64,000 nucleotides of DNA from Melioribacteraceae bacterium (GCA_016342755.1 JAEINS010000001.1:186001-250000), one strand, 5' to 3'; numbered from the stretch's first letter, positions 21,077-30,783 are shown. Notes: generated by a model from the sequence alone, not told the origin. Program-made: numbers and translations.

Positions 21077-22050
21077 TGTTATTGCTATGTAATTATTACG
21101 TAACCTATAAATGCAACTCGTCATGCAAGTTTTGTCATTTTGCGGATCACGAAAAATTTAAAAATTCTCAAAATGCTTCGTTAGAAGATTTTAAAAATAA
21201 TGTTTCGCAGTTAAGTAAACTTGGAATTCGGTTTATTGATCTAACCGGAGGAGAACCATTATTAAATAATGATATTGATAAAATGGCGGAGTTTGCGAGA
21301 AATAACTCGATGCAGACTAGTATAACAACTAATACATTGTTATATCCAAAATTTGCGGAAAGATTAGCAGGTAAGGTTAATTTGCTTCACTTCTCATTGG
21401 ATTCTCCTGATAAAGATGAGCATAATAATATTAGGCAGGCAGATTGTTATGATAAAGTTTTTGAAAGCATAGATATAGCTAAGTCGATTGGTGAGTATCC
21501 TGATATCCTGTTTACTGTAACTAGTGATACATATCACAAATTACCAGAGATGCATGAGATTGCTCTTAAAAAAGATCTAATATTAATTGTAAATCCTGTA
21601 TTTTCATACTTCGGAAATCCAGGTTTAAGTGATGAAGCTCTTGAATATATTGAAGAATTTTGTTCTGGCAAAAAGAATGTTTATATAAACAGGGCGTTCT
21701 TAGAGTTACGGAAAAATGGTGGTAATAAAATTGAGACTCCTTCCTGTAAAGCGGTTTCGCGCGTGATTGTAATATCGCCGGATAATAAAATTATTTTGCC
21801 TTGTTATCATTTTGCGAATAAAGAAATTTCAATTGATAAACCGATTAAAGAAATTAGAGAAACTGAAGAGTATCAGGATATAAAGAGAAAAGAAGGACGT
21901 TTTAAGTTTTGTGAAGGCTGTACTGTAAACTGTTATTTTGAACCTTCCTTTGCGTTTCCCACTAATAAATATGGTATGATGGCGGCCTCATCAAAAATTA
22001 AATATGGATATTATAAACTTGTTAAACAGATGTTAAAGAAAAAAAGTTAA
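21055..22050 (+). CDS. Radical SAM protein with SPASM-like C-terminus
   Basis: Protein of 331 aa with the CxxxCxxC cluster motif in YKCNSSCKFCHFA, then DLTGGEPLL and a partial TIM barrel. C-terminal cysteines (CYHF, FCEGCTVNCYF) suggest an extra Fe-S cluster as in SPASM/twitch proteins. Substrate unknown; sitting among two glycosyltransferases and a deacetylase, it may modify a sugar or lipid precursor. The start is the ATG at 21055; a GTG at 21076 is an alternative. Confidence 0.75.
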   Translation: MERQEILVLLLCNYYVTYKCNSSCKFCHFADHEKFKNSQNASLEDFKNNVSQLSKLGIRFIDLTGGEPLLNNDIDKMAEFARNNSMQTSITTNTLLYPKFAERLAGKVNLLHFSLDSPDKDEHNNIRQADCYDKVFESIDIAKSIGEYPDILFTVTSDTYHKLPEMHEIALKKDLILIVNPVFSYFGNPGLSDEALEYIEEFCSGKKNVYINRAFLELRKNGGNKIETPSCKAVSRVIVISPDNKIILPCYHFANKEISIDKPIKEIRETEEYQDIKRKEGRFKFCEGCTVNCYFEPSFAFPTNKYGMMAASSKIKYGYYKLVKQMLKKKS

Positions 22051-22063
22051 GGATTTGTAAGTG

Positions 22064-22891
22064 ATGAAGAAGTTAGTTTTATTGATTTTATTGTTAAGTA
22101 ATGTGATTGTGAATGCACAAGATAAATTTGAAATTTTCCCGGACGATTTACTAATACAGCCGTTTTCGGCAAATACTATTGAACCAAAAATGGGTTTTGT
22201 ATTTCAGACTAGCGGCAATGAACTTCGTTTAGATATTGGTAATTCTCTGGATTTACTGAGATATAATGTGTCTGAAAAAGAATCAATTTCGTTTGGTGCC
22301 GATTTATTCACGTATACTAAGTTAAGAAAGGAAGGGGATTTCCATTTTCCCGTGGATGCTGTAGATTATTTGTTTGGTTTAAATTGGGGTTATGTTAAAA
22401 AATTAGATAATTCGGAATTTGGCGTTAGGTTAAGATTTAGTCATATTAGTGCGCATTTAGTTGATGGGCGATATGATAAAAAGAATATGGAATGGGTAGA
22501 AGAGCATTTGCCGAGAGTTTATAGTCGTGAATTTATTGAGTTCTTTCCATATTATAAATTTAATAACCTTCGTGTTTATGCTGGTTATACATATATATAT
22601 CACATTGATCCGGGATATATTGGAAAGAATAATTATCAAGCCGGATTCGATTATTATTTATGCGGTGTAATTAACAGCTTTATAACACCGTTTGCGGCGT
22701 ATGATATTAAGATAGTTGATATAGACGGGAAGACCGCGAATAACTCTATTAATATAGGAGTCAAATTCGGTAAACCTTTTGGAAAAGGCTTTAGTGTTTA
22801 TTATCATTATTATTCCGGTAAAAGTGTTCATGGCGAATTTTACGAATTTAAAAAAGACTACAGTGCAATTGGAGTTAATTTCGATTTATAA
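22064..22891 (+). CDS. Outer-membrane beta-barrel protein, DUF1207-like (copy 2)
   Basis: Protein of 275 aa with signal peptide (cleavage after NAQ likely), alternating strands and the SAHLVDGRYDK motif. Paralogue of the protein at 16412-17275. It follows the radical SAM gene by about 13 bases and precedes the M50 protease by 2, so it belongs to the same operon. The ATG at 22064 is preferred to the in-frame GTG at 22061. Function unknown. Confidence 0.6.
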   Translation: MKKLVLLILLLSNVIVNAQDKFEIFPDDLLIQPFSANTIEPKMGFVFQTSGNELRLDIGNSLDLLRYNVSEKESISFGADLFTYTKLRKEGDFHFPVDAVDYLFGLNWGYVKKLDNSEFGVRLRFSHISAHLVDGRYDKKNMEWVEEHLPRVYSREFIEFFPYYKFNNLRVYAGYTYIYHIDPGYIGKNNYQAGFDYYLCGVINSFITPFAAYDIKIVDIDGKTANNSINIGVKFGKPFGKGFSVYYHYYSGKSVHGEFYEFKKDYSAIGVNFDL

Positions 22892-22893
22892 TT

Positions 22894-23895
22894 ATGAGTG
22901 AAAATTCAGAAGAAAATATCTTTTCTAAGATTTTTGAAAATAGAAAAAAAAAGAAGGATAGAGTTTATATTCATATTCTGCTTTTTGTTGTAACTTTTAT
23001 AACAACTACAATTGCCGGGATGGAATGGACTACTGGCAAAATTGGTCCGTATGAATTTCATGATTTATTAAAGGCACTTCCTTATTCCGTTTCTATTCTT
23101 CTTATTTTAGGCTTCCATGAGTTTGGGCATTACTTTGCGTCAATATTTCATAAAGTAAAAGCAACGCTGCCTTATTTTATCCCGTTTCCGCCAATACCCG
23201 GGTTCTTAAATTTCGGAACAATTGGAGCTGTAATTAAAACAAAAACTCCGGTCCCAAATAATAAAGCTATGTTCGATATTGGTGTTGCAGGACCTATTGC
23301 GGGTTTTATAATGTGTCTGGCAATTCTTATTTATGGATTTTTAAATGTTCCCGGTGAGGAATATATTTTAGCAATTCATCCGGATTATTTTTTAGATACT
23401 TATGGACAGAATGCAATCTCACTTGAGTTTGGAAATAATCTGCTTTTTATAATTCTAAAAAGTATTTTTATTGAACCTGGTCAGTTTTTTCCGCCAATGT
23501 CTGAAATATATCACTATCCATATTTATGTGTCGGCTGGTTCGGACTTTTTGTAACCGCTATGAATATGGTTCCGGTTGGACAACTGGATGGCGGTCATGT
23601 AATTTATGCAATGTTTGGATTAAAAAAACATGAACATATAGCTGGCTTTTCTATGCTTATACTATTATTGTTAGGTTTCATGGGCTTATTCGATACACTT
23701 CTGGAATTACAATTAAATGTTGGCTGGAGCGGATGGCTTTTCTGGGCTGGTATTCTTTATTTCATTATAAAAATTAAACATCCTCCGGTTTATCATTTTG
23801 AAAAATTAAATTTAGGTAGGCAGATAGTCGGATATATTAGCCTTCTGATTCTAATATTGTCATTTATGCCGTCGCCGTTTATTATTAGTTTATAA
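22894..23895 (+). CDS. Site-2-protease family (M50) intramembrane metalloprotease
   Basis: Polytopic membrane protein of 333 aa. The zinc motif is GFHEFGHYFAS, and the second conserved motif is NMVPVGQLDGGH (NxxPxxxLDG type). No PDZ domain is visible, so it belongs to the compact, non-RseP branch. Such proteases cut membrane-embedded substrates; the target is unknown. Last gene of the rightward cluster starting at 16.4 kb. Confidence 0.85.
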   Translation: MSENSEENIFSKIFENRKKKKDRVYIHILLFVVTFITTTIAGMEWTTGKIGPYEFHDLLKALPYSVSILLILGFHEFGHYFASIFHKVKATLPYFIPFPPIPGFLNFGTIGAVIKTKTPVPNNKAMFDIGVAGPIAGFIMCLAILIYGFLNVPGEEYILAIHPDYFLDTYGQNAISLEFGNNLLFIILKSIFIEPGQFFPPMSEIYHYPYLCVGWFGLFVTAMNMVPVGQLDGGHVIYAMFGLKKHEHIAGFSMLILLLLGFMGLFDTLLELQLNVGWSGWLFWAGILYFIIKIKHPPVYHFEKLNLGRQIVGYISLLILILSFMPSPFIISL

Positions 23896-23924
23896 CGTGA
23901 TTATGTTGTCAGGTTTAAATGCCC

Positions 23925-23956
23925 TTGACATTTATATTCTGCTTTGGTTAAATTTG
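23925..23956 (+). promoter_or_regulatory. Bacteroidota-type promoter
   Basis: TTGACA (23925-23930), 18 bases, then TAAATTTG (23949-23956), an exact TAnnTTTG. It should drive the small ORF at 24038 and probably the secreted-protein genes from 24181. Confidence 0.65.
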
Positions 23957-24037
23957 TGTCACAAAAAAAGGAAAGGCCTATAGAGATTTTTACATTTTTA
24001 ACAATTAATTAAAAGTAATTTCCGGCAGGAGTTAAAA

Positions 24038-24169
24038 ATGATTTATATAATCTCGAAAGTGGTGTTTCTGGTTGTTATGATTCCACTCTTAAGTTTTGTA
24101 TCCCCAAAAATAGCTGATGAATTTATTCCAGTTAAAATCAGAAGAAATAATAGAAATAAACAATTATAG
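24038..24169 (+). CDS. Small membrane peptide (43 aa), hypothetical
   Basis: ATG-TAG ORF of 43 codons with a strong AGGAG 7 bases upstream and a good promoter about 80 bases before it. Residues 2-22 are hydrophobic (one transmembrane helix or signal anchor), and the tail is basic (KIRRNNRNK). Ends 11 bases before the lipoprotein gene. No homologue recognised; the translation signals make it more likely real than chance. Confidence 0.5.
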   Translation: MIYIISKVVFLVVMIPLLSFVSPKIADEFIPVKIRRNNRNKQL

Positions 24170-24180
24170 ATAGAATAAAA

Positions 24181-24972
24181 ATGAAGAAAATAATTTTGAT
24201 CTTATTTATGGCAATATTCATAGGGTGCGACGAAATACCTGATGGAGTTGTTGAAAAAGAAGCAAGCCAGTATGATGTATTAGAAATATCAGCACCGGAT
24301 GATTTCATTTATAGTGAAACAGATTCAGTATTTAATACTTATATTGAATTTAATTCTTCCGAGGCAATTAAAAATGTAACAATCGCGGTTTTAACTATTG
24401 ATGGTTCTAAGAAGGTTCTTGATAATCATCCTTTGGCAGACAATGGTATTCCAACAAACGGAGATCAGGTTTTTCGTGATAATAAGTATTCCGCATTAGT
24501 TACAATGGGTAAAAACACTCCTATTGGTAAATATCAGATAGAGTATTATGTTACCGGGCAATCAAACAGTACTAATTTAGTAGGATTCCATAATTTTGAT
24601 TTCGACCGAAGTAAACCAAATACCGCTCCTGTAGTTTCTGGTCTTCTTCTTTCTGATACTTTGGGAACTGGAGATGACAATCCGTTTTTTATAGAATTAT
24701 CAGTTAGTGACGAAGACGGTTACAATGATATAAAGAGTGTATTGTTTAATCTGTATGATGAAAATGATCAGCTGATGAATCCAAATATTTTTATGTACGA
24801 TGACGGGAACACTGTTCAGAACGGTGATAAGACAGCGGGAGACGGAATATTTAGTTTCAAGAACACTTTTAATAGTAGTGCCATAGGGAAAACTAGGAAA
24901 TTCGAGTTCTGGGCAATTGATTTAAGTAATGCGCAAAGTAACGTAATAACTAAAGAAGTATATATAAAATGA
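24181..24972 (+). CDS. Predicted lipoprotein with Ig-like repeats
   Basis: Protein of 263 aa with a type II signal peptide; the lipobox is IFIGC. Two similar segments follow, each with an ADNGIP or DDGNTVQNGD-type loop (DG.....GD...GDGIFS), resembling periplasmic Ig-like or calcium-binding modules. Overlaps the next gene by 4 bases. Probably attached to the outer membrane; role unknown. Confidence 0.65.
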   Translation: MKKIILILFMAIFIGCDEIPDGVVEKEASQYDVLEISAPDDFIYSETDSVFNTYIEFNSSEAIKNVTIAVLTIDGSKKVLDNHPLADNGIPTNGDQVFRDNKYSALVTMGKNTPIGKYQIEYYVTGQSNSTNLVGFHNFDFDRSKPNTAPVVSGLLLSDTLGTGDDNPFFIELSVSDEDGYNDIKSVLFNLYDENDQLMNPNIFMYDDGNTVQNGDKTAGDGIFSFKNTFNSSAIGKTRKFEFWAIDLSNAQSNVITKEVYIK

Positions 24973-26540
24973 TAAAACGAATTTTAGTACTAATAATTAT
25001 AGTCAGTAGTTTTAATCTCTATTCACAGGAATATCCGGCTACCTTTAAGTTGGGCGAAAAATCTTTAAAGAAATCTGATGATAAATCTCCTATCGGAAAT
25101 TCTATTGGTGATATTGCTATTGGAAATGGAATGATCTGGGCGTCAACCGGTCAGGGGTTAACTATGACTAACGATGGCGGAAATACATGGCAAAATTTCC
25201 CGCTATCAAATTTTGGAAATAATAAAATTTACTCGATGGGATATCACGAAGATATTATCTGGGTTGGTGTTGGCAAAAAGAATAGTGATGATGTTGATGT
25301 TGGCGGGGGAATTTGGTTCTCGCAGAATAATGGTGAGAACTGGACTAATATACCTCAGCCAGTTGATGATCCTGGTGATTCCTCTATTATTTACGGTATA
25401 AACAATATGCGGGCGTTGCCGGTTACTGTGCCGCAGCAAAATGTAATTTGGGATATATCATTTACATCCGATGAGATCTGGATTGCATCCTGGGCCGCAG
25501 GAATAAGAAAATGTAAAACAAGTGAACTGATCTCAAATCCTACAATGAGTTGGGATAGAGTTATTCTGCCATCTGATAATCTTAATTCTATTTCGCCTAA
25601 TGATGTTCTCACTTTTTCACTGCAAGTTCAATCCGGTAAATTTGGGCCGGAAGCTTATTTAAATCATCTTGGTTTTTCGGTAGATGCGGTTAATGATAAT
25701 GAGATTTTTGCCGGAACAGCCGGCGGATTAAACAGGTCAACTGATGGCGGTATTAGCTGGGAAAAATTCACACACACTAATCAGGATAAGCCAATGGGTG
25801 CCAATTGGGTTGTTGGTGTTGATGTAAATCCGTACAATGGTGAAATTTGGGCTGCAACCTGGAAAGCAGAAGGAACCGATGAATTCTACGGAGTAAGTGC
25901 TTCTGCTGATAATGGACAGACATGGAGCACCTTTTTAAGCGGCAGCAAAGCTAATAATTTTGGATTTAAATTTGACGAAGTAATGGCGGCAACTAACATT
26001 GGTCTGTTCAGAACTTTGGATAAAGGAACAAACTGGATTGCTCCGGCATCTATTATTGATGCCCGGACCGGAGCTCCAATACATTCAAATTTTTATATCT
26101 CAGCTATAACTGAGTATCTGCCAGATAACAAAGTAAATATATGGCTGGGTTCATCGGGTGGTCTGGCAGTAATTACTGAAGATGATAATTCCAAAGTTTG
26201 GGAAGGTGACTGGAATGTGTTTAAAGCTTCACAGCCTTTAAGTTCGGTAAATGAAACTTATTGCGCTCCAAATCCATATTACCCAAATAAGAATAGACCT
26301 CTTAAGATTGTTTACAGTACAAATAATAAATTGGCTAATGTAACTATCAGGGTTTTCGATTTTGGAATGAACCTGGTTAAAACAATAATTCAAAATGTTT
26401 CGAGAAACGGAAATGAACTTGAAGAATATTGGGATGGACGGGATGAGTCGGGAACAGTTCTTCCAAACGGAGTATATTTTTATAGTGTGGTTCGTAATGA
26501 CGATGACCCGATTTTTAATAAAATAATGATTTTGAGATAA
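24969..26540 (+). CDS. Secreted beta-propeller protein with FlgD-like C-terminal module
   Basis: Protein of 523 aa with a signal peptide (residues 1-20). BNR/sortilin-like repeats recur (STDGGISWEKF, NDGGNTWQNF, ADNGQTWS), pointing to a propeller of about 50-400. The C-terminus (about 430-523) has the FlgD-Ig type pattern: VRIFD-like strand, EEYWDGRDESGTVLPNGVYFY and terminal KIMILR, used as a type IX secretion or sorting module in this phylum. Neighbouring PorV/PorQ genes agree. Confidence 0.75.
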   Translation: MIKRILVLIIIVSSFNLYSQEYPATFKLGEKSLKKSDDKSPIGNSIGDIAIGNGMIWASTGQGLTMTNDGGNTWQNFPLSNFGNNKIYSMGYHEDIIWVGVGKKNSDDVDVGGGIWFSQNNGENWTNIPQPVDDPGDSSIIYGINNMRALPVTVPQQNVIWDISFTSDEIWIASWAAGIRKCKTSELISNPTMSWDRVILPSDNLNSISPNDVLTFSLQVQSGKFGPEAYLNHLGFSVDAVNDNEIFAGTAGGLNRSTDGGISWEKFTHTNQDKPMGANWVVGVDVNPYNGEIWAATWKAEGTDEFYGVSASADNGQTWSTFLSGSKANNFGFKFDEVMAATNIGLFRTLDKGTNWIAPASIIDARTGAPIHSNFYISAITEYLPDNKVNIWLGSSGGLAVITEDDNSKVWEGDWNVFKASQPLSSVNETYCAPNPYYPNKNRPLKIVYSTNNKLANVTIRVFDFGMNLVKTIIQNVSRNGNELEEYWDGRDESGTVLPNGVYFYSVVRNDDDPIFNKIMILR

Positions 26541-26555
26541 TAAAACGCTAGCGAT

Positions 26556-27545
26556 ATGAACATAAAAAAAATTAGTCTAATCATTTTATTTGTAACAACA
26601 ATTGCTTTTGGTCAGGCTGAAGTAAATGAAATAAGCAGTATGCCCGGCGCATTTAGCCGAATGGGTTTTGGTGCCCGTGGAATGGGAATGGGTAACGCAA
26701 TGGCGGCTGTGACTGATGGTAATATGATTCCTTATTACAATCCGGCACTTGGTGTTTTCCAGGAAGATAATTATTTCCAAACCTCGTATTCTTTTTTGTC
26801 GTTAGATAGATCGTTAAACTTTCTAAATTTCACGAAAAGATTTAACGTCGGGAAAAAAAGAGAAAGAGATGATTTTCAGAGATATGCCGGAATAAGTGTA
26901 GGACTTATTAATGCCGGAGTTAGCGGAATTGAAGAAAGAACTTCCGAAGGCTACAAAACCGGTGATCTTTCTACTTCAGAAAATGTTTTCTTTTTGTCAC
27001 TTTCAAATAAGTTTTCAGAAAAACTTGCTCTGGGTATTACTGTAAAATATTTCTATTACAGTTTATATGAAGATATATCATCAACCGGACTTGGTGTTGA
27101 TATTGGAGCTCTTTATAAATTTAGCAATAAAATTATGCTATCATTTATGATATCAGATATAAACAGTAAATATAAGTGGGATACTAACGATTTATTCGGT
27201 CAGGACGGCAATACATCAACAGATAAATTTCCATTGCTTAAAAAAATTGGTCTGGCTTACAAAGTGAATGAAAATGTTTTAACATCATTTGAGTTTGAGA
27301 GCAGTAACGCCGGTACAAGTATTTTACGCGGCGGAATAGAATATTGTATTCAGGAAGGTCTTTATCTGCGAGGTGGAATTGATAAATTTAATATTAGTAA
27401 TTCAGATTTTCCGGCTAGACCTTCATTAGGATTTTCTTATCTTTACACTTTAAATTCATGGAAAGTAGGGATTGACTATGCGTTTGTTATAGAACCGTAT
27501 TCTACACATGATCAACATATTATTGGACTAAATATTAGGTTTTAA
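26556..27545 (+). CDS. PorV/PorQ-family outer-membrane protein (copy 1)
   Basis: Protein of 329 aa with a signal peptide and the FadL-like barrel start seen in PorV/PorQ proteins: SRMGFGARGMGMGNAMAAVTDGN...YYNPAL. These outer-membrane proteins assist type IX secretion cargo at the surface. It lies 16 bases after the FlgD-tailed protein and 7 before a paralogue, so the trio is probably one unit. Which Por role it fills cannot be settled here. Confidence 0.75.
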   Translation: MNIKKISLIILFVTTIAFGQAEVNEISSMPGAFSRMGFGARGMGMGNAMAAVTDGNMIPYYNPALGVFQEDNYFQTSYSFLSLDRSLNFLNFTKRFNVGKKRERDDFQRYAGISVGLINAGVSGIEERTSEGYKTGDLSTSENVFFLSLSNKFSEKLALGITVKYFYYSLYEDISSTGLGVDIGALYKFSNKIMLSFMISDINSKYKWDTNDLFGQDGNTSTDKFPLLKKIGLAYKVNENVLTSFEFESSNAGTSILRGGIEYCIQEGLYLRGGIDKFNISNSDFPARPSLGFSYLYTLNSWKVGIDYAFVIEPYSTHDQHIIGLNIRF

Positions 27546-27551
27546 TTATAT

Positions 27552-28454
27552 ATGAATTTTATTAAAAAGATTTTAATGCTTTTATTAGTATTTACTGTAG
27601 CTATAAGTGCACAGTCAGCGGGTAAAGCCGGTCTCTCATTTTTAAAAATTGGTTTTGGCGCAAGAAACTTAGGTATGAGTGATCTTGGAGTTGCAGGTGT
27701 AAAAGATGTTTCTGCTATAAATTATAATCCTGCTCAGTTAGTTGATAATACTCAGCAACTGATGTTCAATCATAATGAGTGGATTCAGGATGTTAGTACA
27801 GAAATCTTTGCCGGGCAATTTCAATTCTGGGGATTACCTTTTGCTATTGGAGTTAACACAACAAGTGTGTCTGATTTAGAATATAGAGATGTACCAGGTC
27901 CGGTTCAAACTACTTTTGATGTCAGTTATTTTTATTCTAGTATTTCAACGGCGTTTAATTTAACTGAGCAAATAAGAGTTGGTGCTACAATGAAATATAT
28001 ATACGAAAGTATGTGGCGCGATGATGCTGCCGGAATTGGTTATGATCTTGGATTGCTTTACAGCGATGTAATTGAAAATCTTGAATTAGGTTTATCATTT
28101 AGAAATCTTGGCAGTATGGATATTCTAAGAAACGAAAAAACCGAACTTCCTGCCGATATGAGGTTTGGTGCCGCTTACGATTACGAGTTAGAATCGTTAG
28201 AGGCCAATTTGCAAATTATTGGCGGTGTTCAAAAATATTTAGATGTTGATGAAACTCATATACATTTTGGTGGTGAGTTTTTATATAAAAAAATTATTGC
28301 TCTACGAGGAGGATATGTAACAAGTTATGAATCGAAAGGAATTTCTGCCGGATTAGGACTTCTATACAACGATTTTAATTTTGATTACGCATATTCACCA
28401 TTTGATTTTGATCTTGGCAGCGCACATACAATTTCATTAAAATATACTTTTTAA
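27552..28454 (+). CDS. PorV/PorQ-family outer-membrane protein (copy 2)
   Basis: Protein of 300 aa with a signal peptide, then SFLKIGFGARNLGMSDLGVAGVKD...NYNPAQL and HNEWIQDVSTEIFAG, the family pattern. Shorter than copy 1 and clearly diverged. The C-terminus (SLKYTF) ends in Phe as expected for an outer-membrane barrel. Confidence 0.78.
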   Translation: MNFIKKILMLLLVFTVAISAQSAGKAGLSFLKIGFGARNLGMSDLGVAGVKDVSAINYNPAQLVDNTQQLMFNHNEWIQDVSTEIFAGQFQFWGLPFAIGVNTTSVSDLEYRDVPGPVQTTFDVSYFYSSISTAFNLTEQIRVGATMKYIYESMWRDDAAGIGYDLGLLYSDVIENLELGLSFRNLGSMDILRNEKTELPADMRFGAAYDYELESLEANLQIIGGVQKYLDVDETHIHFGGEFLYKKIIALRGGYVTSYESKGISAGLGLLYNDFNFDYAYSPFDFDLGSAHTISLKYTF

Positions 28455-28498
28455 CAAAGTTGTTCCGCAGTATTCTGTGTTGAACTGTTGGATTCTAT

Positions 28499-29461
28499 AT
28501 GGAAATAATTAAATATTCTGAAGAGTGGAAAGATAAATGGGATGAGTTTGTTTTCAACTCTAATAATGGAACAATGTTCCACACTCAAAAGTTTTTCGAT
28601 TATCACACACCTGGTAAATTCAAATTTGATCATTTAATGTTTATTCATAAGGGCGAAATTGAAGCAGTTCTTCCGGGAGCTATATTAAATGGCGGATTGT
28701 TTGAATCTCCAATTGGTGCAAGTTACGGCTCTATTGTAACTAAGGATATTAAGTTTGCCGATACGATGGAGCTTGTATCAACTCTTCTTGATTACGGGCG
28801 TAAAGAAGGTATCAGTGAGTTTATGTTAACATCAGCTCCAATAATTTATGACCGTGTTCAAAATCAGAGTTTAGATTTTGCAATGTTATGGCAAGGTTTC
28901 AAGTTCGATCTTCATTATATATCGAGTGCAATCAGGCTTAATGAGGATGAAGATATTATCAATAAGTTTAGTCCGTCTGCAAGAAGAGATGTAAGGAAGA
29001 CGCTGAAGAATGAAGATATCAGGGTTGAGATAAACGAAAGATATGATGAATTCTATCCAATATTATTAGAGAATAAAGGCCGCCATAATGTTAAGCCTAC
29101 ACACTCTTACGAAGATATGCTTAAGCTTCGTGATTTAATGCCCGATAATCTGAAGTTATTTATGGTATACTATAAAGACGAACCTATAGCCGGATCATCA
29201 ATGTTTTTCACAAATAATCAGGTTGCACTTTGTTTCTATAATATGTTAAAGTATGAATATCAGCATCTTAAACCAATTCAAAGAGTTATGTACGAAGTTG
29301 TAAAATATTCTACTGAACAAGGTTATAAGTATGTTGATATTGGTGTTTCTCAAGATACTAAGGCTGATAATCCAATGACTCCAAGTATGGAACTTATAAA
29401 TTTTAAGGAAAGATTTGGAGCCAGAACAACTATGAGAAATACTTTCTATATCAAATTATAA
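28499..29461 (+). CDS. GNAT/FemAB-like acyl- or aminoacyl-transferase
   Basis: Cytoplasmic protein of 320 aa with the tandem GNAT layout of the FemAB/BioF2-like family. Visible: SPSARRDVRKTLKN, the second-domain core LFMVYYKDEPIAGSSMFFTNNQ and the GYKYVDIGVSQDT segment. Members modify peptidoglycan precursors, exopolysaccharide or lipids; the acceptor is unknown. Followed by a repeat and a glycosyltransferase. Confidence 0.65.
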   Translation: MEIIKYSEEWKDKWDEFVFNSNNGTMFHTQKFFDYHTPGKFKFDHLMFIHKGEIEAVLPGAILNGGLFESPIGASYGSIVTKDIKFADTMELVSTLLDYGRKEGISEFMLTSAPIIYDRVQNQSLDFAMLWQGFKFDLHYISSAIRLNEDEDIINKFSPSARRDVRKTLKNEDIRVEINERYDEFYPILLENKGRHNVKPTHSYEDMLKLRDLMPDNLKLFMVYYKDEPIAGSSMFFTNNQVALCFYNMLKYEYQHLKPIQRVMYEVVKYSTEQGYKYVDIGVSQDTKADNPMTPSMELINFKERFGARTTMRNTFYIKL

Positions 29462-29490
29462 GTATCAAATATTAAATAAGAGAAAATATA

Positions 29491-29570
29491 AGATTTCTCA
29501 AATTCGCTTCGCTCAATTCGAAATGACATAATTGTCATCTCGAATCCGATTTATCGGGTGAGAGATCTCA
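29491..29570. repeat. REP-like palindromic element
   Basis: Nested inverted repeats: outer AGATTTCTC with GAGAGATCT, middle TTCGAAATGACA with TGTCATCTCGAA (11 of 12 paired), inner CCGAT with ATCGG. Contains the CGCTTCGCT core also seen, in either orientation, near 35.78 and 47.39 kb, so it looks like a dispersed genomic repeat. It fills the gap between the acyltransferase and the glycosyltransferase. Confidence 0.6.
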
Positions 29571-29583
29571 ACTTTTTGAATTG

Positions 29584-30708
29584 ATGAAAAAATTATCCAT
29601 TGTTATATCATTTCTTGGTAACGCCTATCACGATTCCCGTGTTGTGAATCTAACTGAATCACTTCAAGAAGACGGGCACTTTGTTAAGGTTATTTCATTT
29701 GATTGGGAAACTCCAAATTTTAAACCGATTACGGGAAATACCTCGGTTCAAAAACTATCTAAAGAAAAATCTTCACTCTTTTTTTATTTCAAATTCATCT
29801 GGCTCTTAATAAAAGGACTGTTAAAAACTAAAGCAGATATATATATAGCTGAAGATATTTACACACTTCCATTTGTTTATTACATAGCAAAATATAGAAA
29901 AGCTAAAGTATATTATAATTCTAGAGAGTTTTATGCTTTTCTTGCCGGGCTGCGTAATAAATCAGTTGTGCAGAATATAATTCGGAAAATAGAATCCGCA
30001 TTTATAACTAAAGTTGATTTGGTTCTTACCACAGGTGAGATGGATTCTGAATTTCTGGAAGAATATTATTCAATTAAAAATACTTTAGTAATTAGAAATA
30101 TTCCCAAATTAGCTATCCCGACTGAAGATATTGATCTTCGGGAGAAACTGGGGATTTCTAAGGAGTCTAAAATACTTCTCTATCAAGGTGTACTTTTAGA
30201 AGGAAGAGGATTACAAATTGCTATAAAAAGTTTGAAGGATTTAGAAAATTGTGAACTTGTAATTATTGGTGATGGTCCGTTTAGAGGCAAGTTCGAGATG
30301 ATTGCCGAAGAATTTTCTATCTCTGATAAAGTACATTTTTTAGGAAAAGTCCCACATAAGGATTTAATGAATTACACTGCTTCAGCAGATTTTGGTTTAT
30401 GTCTTATCGAAAATATTAGTAAAAGTTATTATTATGCTTTGCCAAATAAATTGTTTGAATACATTATGTCTGGACTTCCAATTATTTCTAGTAATTTGCC
30501 ACAGATGAAAAAAATTGTTGAGGATTATAAAATTGGTAAAGTTGTTGAAATTGAGAAGAAGGAAAATATAACTCAGGAATTGAATGAAATTATTAATGAT
30601 GATTCTTCTGTTAAATCGTATAAACTCAACAGCAGGGAAGCAGCAAAAGAGCTGAATTGGCAAAGAGAGTTTGCAAAAGTAAGATCAAAATTGCTGGATG
30701 TAACTTAA
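29584..30708 (+). CDS. Family 4 glycosyltransferase (GT-B)
   Basis: Protein of about 374 aa with two Rossmann-like domains. The C-terminal donor site reads LGISKESKILLYQGVLLEGRGLQ, VIIGDGPFRG and the EX7E-like region NKLFEYIMSGLPIISSNLPQM. No signal peptide or helix. Start taken at the ATG at 29584 rather than the in-frame TTG at 29581. Probably adds a sugar to a surface glycan; acceptor unknown. Confidence 0.82.
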   Translation: MKKLSIVISFLGNAYHDSRVVNLTESLQEDGHFVKVISFDWETPNFKPITGNTSVQKLSKEKSSLFFYFKFIWLLIKGLLKTKADIYIAEDIYTLPFVYYIAKYRKAKVYYNSREFYAFLAGLRNKSVVQNIIRKIESAFITKVDLVLTTGEMDSEFLEEYYSIKNTLVIRNIPKLAIPTEDIDLREKLGISKESKILLYQGVLLEGRGLQIAIKSLKDLENCELVIIGDGPFRGKFEMIAEEFSISDKVHFLGKVPHKDLMNYTASADFGLCLIENISKSYYYALPNKLFEYIMSGLPIISSNLPQMKKIVEDYKIGKVVEIEKKENITQELNEIINDDSSVKSYKLNSREAAKELNWQREFAKVRSKLLDVT

Positions 30709-30783
30709 ATTGTCTTTTCGTTGATAATCAGCTTTTTATTTAATTCTAATTCTGCTATATTAGCAACCTAAGTTTTAAAAGTT

